Part shown: positions 29,477-33,786 of the stretch, piece by piece
Position numbering within the stretch: the stretch's first letter is position 1
How the letters are laid out: each line of letters starts with the position of its first letter
Notes under the pieces: generated by a model
Seen by the model: only the letters and a program-made list of their open reading frames with translations
Told to the model about the DNA's origin: nothing
The model's database searches: none
Made by a program: the position numbers and the translations under genes
Origin: a virus
Length of the DNA: 33,786 nucleotides
IMG/VR virus record: IMGVR_UViG_3300036817_000096
Span: 1-33,786 of that record
Direction: 5' to 3' (one strand)

Positions 29477-30163
29477 ATGACATTTGTGGAAAACGATGTC
29501 CAGCTTCGCGAGTTCGAGGCGGACTACGAAAAGAAACTTGAGCGCGACGCGGAGGCGGCGCTTGACCGCATTCAGCGCGGCCAGACATGGCTCGACTGGC
29601 GCAAGGTGGCGGAGTTGTTCACCCACGGGCGCAAGCTCGCGATGCTCAACGGTCACGCCAACAAGCCGGAGGGCAAGGGCTACAACCTTTGCTTTTCGGC
29701 GTGGCTCGACGCGCACCCCAAGCTGCGATCCGTGGACAAGGCGACGCGCAATCACGCGATGCAGTGCATGGACAACATTGACGCGATCGAGGCGTGGCGC
29801 GCGACGCTGGCGGAAAACCAGCGGCAGACCATAAACCATCCGACAACCGTCTTGCGGCGGTTCAAGGCGGCCGATCGGGAAACCGCTGGCGGCGAGGCGG
29901 CGCCCAAAAAGCAAAGCGAGCGGGAAGCCTTGCGCGAGGCCAACGCCAACCTTGAGGGCGAAAACGCCAAGCTCAAGCGCACGATCGAGCAGAGCGGCGA
30001 AAACCTATTCTCGCTCAGCGACACGGCGCGCAACATGGCGATCGTTCTCGCCGGCAACCTCTCGACTGGCAAGCTCGGCGAGTTGGCGAAAGAGCTAAAC
30101 GCCGCGCTGGCGAAGCGGCGCAAGCTCGAAGCCGAAAAGAAAAGGGCTGGCCCGCGCTCTTGA
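29477..30163 (+). CDS. Coiled-coil protein, possible DNA-binding (228 aa)
   Basis: N-terminal helical domain with WLDWRKVAELFTHGRKLAML, GKGYNLCFSAWLDAHPKLR and AMQCMDNIDAIEAWRA, resembling plasmid/phage proteins of the DUF3102 type in outline. A C-terminal coiled coil follows (REANANLEGENAKLKRTIEQ, then LAKRRKLEAEKKR). The stop codon lies inside the next TTGACA. Function unknown; replication or partition partner is conceivable. Confidence 0.6.
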   Translation: MTFVENDVQLREFEADYEKKLERDAEAALDRIQRGQTWLDWRKVAELFTHGRKLAMLNGHANKPEGKGYNLCFSAWLDAHPKLRSVDKATRNHAMQCMDNIDAIEAWRATLAENQRQTINHPTTVLRRFKAADRETAGGEAAPKKQSEREALREANANLEGENAKLKRTIEQSGENLFSLSDTARNMAIVLAGNLSTGKLGELAKELNAALAKRRKLEAEKKRAGPRS

Positions 30164-30200
30164 CAATCACCGCCCGTCAACTAAATCAATTGACGGGCGG
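30160..30200. promoter_or_regulatory. TTGACA and operator-like palindrome, copy e
   Basis: TTGACA (30160-30165) contains the stop of the preceding gene. CCGCCCGTCAA (30170-30180), nine bases, TTGACGGGCGG (30190-30200) forms 11-bp perfect arms with the same N9 spacing as copies a and b. A -10 at TAAATC is weak. Confidence 0.55.
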
Positions 30201-30237
30201 CGTTGCCCATTTAGACCGCAAACGGAGACAGTGCAAC

Positions 30238-30528
30238 ATGCGAGTAGACACAGACACATACCTTTGGGGCGTGGCGAAAATCGTCATCGACCACAAAGAC
30301 GTTGGCTCGGAAAACCAGCGGACGCAGCTTCGTTTTTTTGACGAGCACGGCGAAGAGGCGACGGCGATAACGCTGTGCATTTGGGGCGTTGGCTCGATGG
30401 CCAGCCGCACCATGCCGAAAATCACCCTGATCGAGAACGGCGTCGAGCGTGAGCTTGCCCCGCTCGACGAGCCGCAGATCGTCCCGCTCAGCGACCTGAT
30501 CGGCCCGAACCTCACGGAAAACGAATGA
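30238..30528 (+). CDS. Hypothetical protein (96 aa)
   Basis: MRVDTDTYLWGVAKIVIDHK start; beta-rich core (TAITLCIWGVGSMASRTMPK), acidic end. CGGAGA lies 9 nt before the ATG; the longer in-frame start at 30160 would use the promoter as code and is rejected. Overlaps the next gene by 4 nt. Confidence 0.65.
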   Translation: MRVDTDTYLWGVAKIVIDHKDVGSENQRTQLRFFDEHGEEATAITLCIWGVGSMASRTMPKITLIENGVERELAPLDEPQIVPLSDLIGPNLTENE

Positions 30529-30713
30529 TGAACGAATACACGTTCACGTTCGGGCGCGAAAACGAAGAGCGCAAAGAAACAATCGAAGCCGACAACTTCG
30601 AGGACGCGGCGGAAAAGGCTTGCGCGCTGTGCAAGCTCTGGCGCTGCAAAATCACCCATGTCGCTTGGTTCGAGGACAACCGGCGCCAACAAAGTATCGT
30701 GCAATACACTTGA
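30525..30713 (+). CDS. Hypothetical small protein (62 aa)
   Basis: ATGA overlap (ATGATGAAC). Short alpha/beta protein (YTFTFGRENEERKETIEA, then ACALCKLWRCKITHVAWF). Its TGA stop lies in the -35 of the next promoter (30710-30715). Unrecognised. Confidence 0.65.
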   Translation: MMNEYTFTFGRENEERKETIEADNFEDAAEKACALCKLWRCKITHVAWFEDNRRQQSIVQYT

Positions 30714-30737
30714 CACTATGCGAGTGTCACCTATATT
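30710..30737 (+). promoter_or_regulatory. Sigma70-type promoter with palindrome
   Basis: TTGACA (30710-30715), 16 nt, TATATT (30732-30737). TGACACT (30711-30717) and AGTGTCA (30723-30729) form a 7-bp palindrome over the -35. Start near 30744. Confidence 0.7.
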
Positions 30738-30876
30738 GCATTACGCACGGCGGACTTAGATCGTGCAGGGCAGAGAGGCGACGGTCGCCAAACCTCTCGG
30801 CGGACTTAGAGCGACGACCGGCGCCCGCAGCGGTTTAATATCTGCGGGCGTTCCTCAAACCAAAGGCCAGACCAAG
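30738..30876 (+). ncRNA. Structured leader RNA with 13-nt direct repeat
   Basis: CGGCGGACTTAGA occurs at 30748-30760 and 30798-30810. The first is in the loop of GCACG/CGTGC, the second follows a GAGAGG/CCTCTC stem. A third hairpin CGCCCGCAG/CTGCGGGCG (30822-30850) follows, then the A/C-rich ribosome-site region. A riboregulator is possible; no known riboswitch recognised. Confidence 0.4.
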
Positions 30877-31068
30877 ATGAAAACCGTGATGTACGCAATC
30901 ATGCTGCTAACCCACAACGGCGCGACGCCGCAACAGTTGGCGGCAGAGCCCACGATGGAAAAATGTCAGGCGGACATTCGCCAGTTGGAAACGACCGGCA
31001 TGGGCTTTTACGACGCCCACTCTGGCGTCTACTTCTGCAAACGCGTCGTCGAGAGGCTGAACCGATGA
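30877..31068 (+). CDS. Small protein with exported-like start (63 aa)
   Basis: MKTVMYAIMLLTHNGATPQQ; short hydrophobic N-terminus, then two cysteines (C30 in MEKCQAD, C54 in VYFCKRV). Could be secreted or membrane-held. ACCAAG precedes the ATG; no strong GGAG. ATGA overlap with the next gene. Confidence 0.55.
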   Translation: MKTVMYAIMLLTHNGATPQQLAAEPTMEKCQADIRQLETTGMGFYDAHSGVYFCKRVVERLNR

Positions 31069-31307
31069 CCGTGCTCACAAAAGCGCAGCGCGCCGCGTTG
31101 AAAAAGGTTTTCGACCGGCAAGCCCTTGTGCTGCGATGGAACGGGCGGACGTACTCGGCGGATCGATGGGCGAACCATTCGCCCGAACATGCGCCGATGA
31201 CCTATCGCCAGTTCCGCAAGCTGGCGGTCGCCTCGTTCGATTGCGTCATGGTGCCATGGTGCGGAATGTGGCTCGGGATCGAAAAAGACGGCTACACACA
31301 CTCTTGA
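31065..31307 (+). CDS. Hypothetical basic protein (80 aa)
   Basis: MTVLTKAQRAALKKVFDRQA start; Trp- and Met-rich centre (ADRWANHSPEHAPMTYRQFR, then CVMVPWCGMWLGIEKDG). Stop TGA lies inside the next -35 box. Unrecognised; composition resembles other small early phage proteins. Confidence 0.65.
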   Translation: MTVLTKAQRAALKKVFDRQALVLRWNGRTYSADRWANHSPEHAPMTYRQFRKLAVASFDCVMVPWCGMWLGIEKDGYTHS

Positions 31308-31332
31308 CGAATGGCGTCAAGTGATCTAGATG
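31304..31332 (+). promoter_or_regulatory. Sigma70-type promoter with TTGAC-N7-GTCAA
   Basis: TTGACG (31304-31309), 17 nt, TAGATG (31327-31332). GTCAA at 31316-31320 completes the palindrome. A 9-bp hairpin CCGGGGCGA/TCGCCCCGG (31341-31361) starts at the predicted mRNA 5' end. Confidence 0.65.
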
Positions 31333-31340
31333 ACACTGTA

Positions 31341-31361
31341 CCGGGGCGACAATCGCCCCGG
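31341..31361 (+). other. 5'-leader hairpin
   Basis: CCGGGGCGA-caa-TCGCCCCGG, 9-bp perfect stem. Followed by GAACCAAACCAGAAAGCAA, almost identical to the leader of the DUF932 gene. Confidence 0.6.
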
Positions 31362-31385
31362 CGAACCAAACCAGAAAGCAACCCA

Positions 31386-31625
31386 ATGCTAACCACTGTA
31401 GCAACAATCGAAGAATTATTCGACATGGCGGACGCCTTTGAAGATGCACTAGAGCAGTCCCCGGCAGCCACCATCACCCATCTGTCCTTGGAACTGACTA
31501 AGGCTAACATGGGTGCAGCCGCGCTACAGCGCCATATGCCGCGCTACTACCAGTGGACCGTCAACAAGGCCGGACGGTGGCTGCGCGACGCCGAACTGGT
31601 GCAAACGGGAACCGGCGCCCCTTGA
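31386..31625 (+). CDS. Hypothetical protein (79 aa)
   Basis: MLTTVATIEELFDMADAFED start, acidic helix, then LSLELTKANMGAAALQRHMP and TVNKAGRWLRDAEL with basic patches. The leader CCAGAAAG supplies a weak ribosome site. Stop TGA lies inside TTGACG of the next promoter. Unrecognised. Confidence 0.65.
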   Translation: MLTTVATIEELFDMADAFEDALEQSPAATITHLSLELTKANMGAAALQRHMPRYYQWTVNKAGRWLRDAELVQTGTGAP

Positions 31626-31650
31626 CGAAAACCGTCAATCGAATTATATA
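31622..31650 (+). promoter_or_regulatory. Sigma70-type promoter of DUF932 gene
   Basis: TTGACG (31622-31627), 17 nt, TATATA (31645-31650). GTCAA at 31634-31638 completes TTGAC-N7-GTCAA. The hairpin CTGTCGGCGC/GCGCCGGCAG (31655-31680, one G-U pair) lies at the predicted mRNA 5' end. Confidence 0.75.
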
Positions 31651-31707
31651 ACACCTGTCGGCGCAATGTCGCGCCGGCAGAAAACCAAACCAGAAAGCAA
31701 AAACCAC

Positions 31708-32625
31708 ATGACACGTTTAGCATCACGTTTTGGTCGAGGCGCCCGCGACTTGCAGGCTCGCCCCGGCGAATGGCTGACCGAGGATGACATGCGCGCTTCG
31801 TTGCCGGCGATTTTCGCCGATGACAAGCACGACAGCCGCTCGGATCGGTACACCTATGTTTCGACGCTGGAATTGTTGCGCGGCCTCGCAAAGGAGGGCT
31901 TCAAACCCACCTTCGCCATTCAGGCCAACGCGCGCAACGCGGACATGCTCGGACACACGAAACACCTCATTCGCTTGCGGCGTGACTTTTCGCTGGCGAA
32001 GCCCGATGTCGCGGAAGTCGTCATGCTCAACTCGCATGGTGGACAGTCGTCGGCGCAGCTTTTCGGCGGGTGGTTCCGGTTCATGTGCATGAACGGAATG
32101 GTCGTCGGCGACACGCTCGGCGAGGTTCGCGTGCCGCACAAGGGCAACATCGTTGACGAGGTTGTCGAGGGCGCCTACTCGATCGTGGAAGGGCTGACGC
32201 ATGTCGGCGACAGCGTGGACACGATGAAAGCCTTGGCGCTGGCGCCACGCGAGCAGGCGGCCCTTGCTGACGCGGCGCTGACCGTTCGGTTCGACCTTGA
32301 ACCGGGCGAAAAAGCTCCGCTGGCGCCAGAGCAGTTACTACGCGCTCGCCGGTACAACGACAACGGCGCGGACCTTTGGTCAACCTTCAATCGCGTTCAG
32401 GAAAACGTAATGAAGGGTGGATTGCATGGCGTCACACGCGACGCCAACAATCGGCGCCGCAACATGACAACGCGCGAAATTCGAGGGATCGATCAAAATC
32501 TCTCGCTCAATCGCGCGCTGTGGACGCTGGCGCAAAGCATCGTTGATCTGAAGGGCGAAAAACCTTTGGACGCCGTAAATGCTAGCGGCGCCATCAAAGA
32601 CGCGGAGTTTCGCGAAGTCGAGTGA
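31708..32625 (+). CDS. DUF932-family phage/plasmid protein (305 aa)
   Basis: The pattern YTYVSTLELLRGLAKEGFKP, then MLNSHGGQSSAQLFGGWFRF and MCMNGMVVGDTLGEVRVPHK is the DUF932 signature ('NSHDG...F...R.vC.NG'). These proteins are common on plasmids and phages, expressed early; their biochemical role is not known. The start at 31708 is chosen after the leader AACCAAACCAGAAAGC, shared with the preceding gene. A terminator follows at 32663. Confidence 0.8.
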   Translation: MTRLASRFGRGARDLQARPGEWLTEDDMRASLPAIFADDKHDSRSDRYTYVSTLELLRGLAKEGFKPTFAIQANARNADMLGHTKHLIRLRRDFSLAKPDVAEVVMLNSHGGQSSAQLFGGWFRFMCMNGMVVGDTLGEVRVPHKGNIVDEVVEGAYSIVEGLTHVGDSVDTMKALALAPREQAALADAALTVRFDLEPGEKAPLAPEQLLRARRYNDNGADLWSTFNRVQENVMKGGLHGVTRDANNRRRNMTTREIRGIDQNLSLNRALWTLAQSIVDLKGEKPLDAVNASGAIKDAEFREVE

Positions 32626-32662
32626 AGTCGCCCCCCGGCTCGCAACGCTCGACTAGCGGAAA

Positions 32663-32700
32663 GGGCGGCGCCCGTTGCCAATCGGCGGGCGCCGCTTTTC
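32663..32700 (+). terminator. Rho-independent terminator
   Basis: GCGGCGCCCG (32665-32674) pairs with CGGGCGCCGC (32686-32695) around an 11-nt loop, followed by TTTT. The clearest terminator in the window; closes the DUF932 unit. Confidence 0.8.
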
Positions 32701-32705
32701 GCATC

Positions 32706-32734
32706 TTGACACATGGGGCATTCGGTCACATATG
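32706..32734 (+). promoter_or_regulatory. Sigma70-type promoter after terminator
   Basis: TTGACA (32706-32711), 17 nt, CATATG (32729-32734). GTCA follows within the spacer, making a looser TGAC...GTCA repeat. Starts the 82-aa gene unit. Confidence 0.55.
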
Positions 32735-32767
32735 CCAAAAGCACCGAAAAACCTTTGGAGAGTGAAA

Positions 32768-33016
32768 ATGCACTTGGATATGGAAAGCCTAGAGCCGGAA
32801 AAAGCCGGCGAGGTTCTTGACGCACAGACAGAGCTAGAGGCGCTTGTCGATCGCGCGGGACTTGGCAATGTCGTTGAATGCCTCGCAATCATTTGCGAGG
32901 CGAAGGCAGAGCACATTCGCGAGAACTGGCAAGATGCGCGCAGCGCCAGCGTTTGGGAGCGTTGCGCACGGGCCATTGATCGTTGCGCCGCGCGCGTGCG
33001 GTTTCTTGGCTTGTAA
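32768..33016 (+). CDS. Hypothetical protein (82 aa)
   Basis: MHLDMESLEPEKAGEVLDAQ start, GGAGA 8 nt upstream. Entirely helical, with ECLAIICEAKAEHIRENWQD and VWERCARAIDRCAARVRFLG; three cysteines in the C-terminal half. Unrecognised; four-helix or HEPN-like small folds are possible but unproven. Confidence 0.65.
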   Translation: MHLDMESLEPEKAGEVLDAQTELEALVDRAGLGNVVECLAIICEAKAEHIRENWQDARSASVWERCARAIDRCAARVRFLGL

Positions 33017-33048
33017 TATATTGTGATCTGTCATAGTGACCGATTGCG

Positions 33049-33076
33049 TTGACATGTACCGTTTGTGTGGTATCGT
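33049..33076 (+). promoter_or_regulatory. Sigma70-type promoter with leader hairpin
   Basis: TTGACA (33049-33054), 16 nt, TATCGT (33071-33076). The hairpin CGGCGCCG-attgg-CGGCGCCG (33086-33106) follows near the predicted start. GTCA-tag-TGAC lies upstream near 33030. Confidence 0.55.
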
Positions 33077-33124
33077 CGTCCTTGTCGGCGCCGATTGGCG
33101 GCGCCGCACTCGGAACCCAGACAG

Positions 33125-33289
33125 ATGGCACATGTTAAAAAGGCCGCTCACATTCTCATCTTCGCCGTCACCGTTCACGCGTGGCACTTGGTGACGTCGG
33201 ACAGAATGCTTGACGCTGCGGCCGATGTCGGACTGGACAAGGTTGCAACCATTGCGTTGCAGGCGGTCAAGCTCAGCGGAAAGGAGTGA
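33125..33289 (+). CDS. Small protein with N-terminal membrane segment (54 aa)
   Basis: MAHVKKAAHILIFAVTVHAW is a likely signal anchor; the remainder is a short amphipathic helix (LDKVATIALQAVKLSGKE). The leader ACCCAGACAG matches the A/C-rich leaders of other right-arm genes. Unrecognised. Confidence 0.55.
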   Translation: MAHVKKAAHILIFAVTVHAWHLVTSDRMLDAAADVGLDKVATIALQAVKLSGKE

Positions 33290-33294
33290 GGGCG

Positions 33295-33417
33295 ATGTTT
33301 GCACAGTGCAAAGACCCTATCGCCGCGTGGAACGGCGCCGCCGGTAACGACACATGGGGAGGCGCCTTCTGGCGCCTCATCAAATGGACGCTCTTTTCTC
33401 GCGACGATGCGGAGTGA
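33295..33417 (+). CDS. Small Trp-rich protein (40 aa)
   Basis: MFAQCKDPIAAWNGAAGNDT start, then GGAFWRLIKWTLFSRDDAE. AAGGAG lies about 10 nt before the ATG. An 8-bp inverted repeat (GAGGCGCC/GGCGCCTC) lies within the coding sequence near 33358-33379. Peripheral membrane peptide possible. Confidence 0.5.
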   Translation: MFAQCKDPIAAWNGAAGNDTWGGAFWRLIKWTLFSRDDAE

Positions 33418-33422
33418 CCACG

Positions 33423-33500
33423 ATGCAATGGCTTATCCTTTTCGCGTCCTACGGCGTCGCCGTCGCCAGCGTCCTAGCCTACGTGGTTTATGCGCCATGA
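33423..33500 (+). CDS. One-pass membrane micropeptide (25 aa)
   Basis: MQWLILFASYGVAVASVLAY is almost wholly hydrophobic, ending VVYAP. GGAG lies 8 nt before the ATG; ATGA overlap with the next gene. Function unknown. Confidence 0.5.
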   Translation: MQWLILFASYGVAVASVLAYVVYAP

Positions 33501-33772
33501 GACTTGTACTTTTCCTTCTCGCACTATTCGCCGTGGTTCGCTCCATCTGTTATTTTGACGCGCGTTTCCCCGGCCGCTTAGCGCAATTCGGCATTGTGTT
33601 TCGACCGCTCGGCGAGCAATTGCGCGACATGGCAACCGGCCTTGCGGTTATCACCGTGTGGTTTGTTGTCGCGAGCGCGATCGTTCTACTCGGCGCCGTG
33701 CTCACGATAACGCAATTCATTATCGTGCTTTGCGCCATCGTGGTTTGCGTTGTCGTTTGGGTGCGCACGTGA
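33497..33772 (+). CDS. Multi-pass membrane protein (91 aa)
   Basis: Three hydrophobic segments: RLVLFLLALFAVV, LAVITVWFVVASAIVLLGAV and TQFIIVLCAIVVCVVVW, with a basic amphipathic loop between the first two. ATGA start overlap. Could be a holin, an exclusion protein or another membrane-modifying early protein; no further evidence. Confidence 0.6.
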   Translation: MRLVLFLLALFAVVRSICYFDARFPGRLAQFGIVFRPLGEQLRDMATGLAVITVWFVVASAIVLLGAVLTITQFIIVLCAIVVCVVVWVRT

Positions 33773-33786
33773 GCGCATGGCGCGAA
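33769..33786 (+). CDS. Start of a further gene, cut by the window end
   Basis: GTG overlapping the previous stop (GTGA) opens MSAWRE and runs to the last base. Too short to identify. Confidence 0.35.

Noticed and set aside
1-33786. CRISPR array, insertion sequence, integrase or attachment site
   Set aside because: No regular repeat-spacer pattern, transposase or recombinase motifs, or terminal repeats were seen, so temperate lifestyle is not shown by the sequence.

Overview
The window reads as most or all of the genome of a tailed, short-tail-type (podovirus-like) double-stranded DNA phage of an alphaproteobacterium. It carries a large terminase, portal, scaffold-like protein, major capsid protein, head-tail adaptor, hub-like protein, three large low-complexity internal or ejected proteins (one with a lysozyme-like domain), an ERF annealing protein, a lambda-type exonuclease and a RuvC-type resolvase. 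The sequence is GC-rich by eye, genes are packed with ATGA/GTGA/TAATG overlaps, and starts are mostly ATG with strong GGAG-type ribosome sites. The host guess rests on high GC and on a phage-encoded secreted protein with a PEPxxWA sorting tail, a tail best known from sphingomonads and related alphaproteobacteria. I saw no integrase, tRNA, CRISPR array, transposon, DNA polymerase or RNA polymerase.

Layout. 1-947: four small leftward genes, including an HTH regulator. 963-1003: two divergent promoters sharing one palindrome. 1037-3712: rightward recombination operon (ERF annealing protein, lambda-type exonuclease, HTH protein, small proteins), ending in a GC-rich hairpin. 3848-9717: packaging (fibre-like protein, terminase, a likely Acb2/Tad1-type anti-defence protein, zinc-ribbon protein, portal). 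9758-16820: head and neck genes, with the PEP-CTERM protein, a small membrane protein, scaffold, capsid, proline-rich and Ig-like proteins, adaptor and hub. 16836-18051: seven tiny arginine/lysine-rich proteins around a RuvC-like resolvase. 18054-25482: tail or ejection proteins and a holin-like membrane protein. 25549-28557: leftward operons with a nuclease-like protein and a cluster of regulators. 28697-33786: rightward early-looking small genes, several with their own promoter.

How it may work together. Two families of TTGAC/GTCAA palindromes recur. One (CTGTCAA-N9-TTGACAG, often followed by ACCCTATA) sits in short intergenic gaps across the genome and resembles dispersed operators or stoperators. 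The other (TTGAC-N7-GTCAA) overlaps the -35 box of early promoters. The right-hand early genes repeat one boundary design: the previous gene's TGA stop lies inside the next -35 box, a hairpin lies at the predicted 5' end of the mRNA, then an A/C-rich leader precedes the start codon.

Most notable: the cluster of protamine-like micro-genes, a near-perfect chromosomal-type parS site inside a structural gene, the PEP-CTERM protein, the candidate CBASS/Thoeris sponge, and the genome-wide operator and leader system. Functions rest on motifs read by eye; no database search was run.
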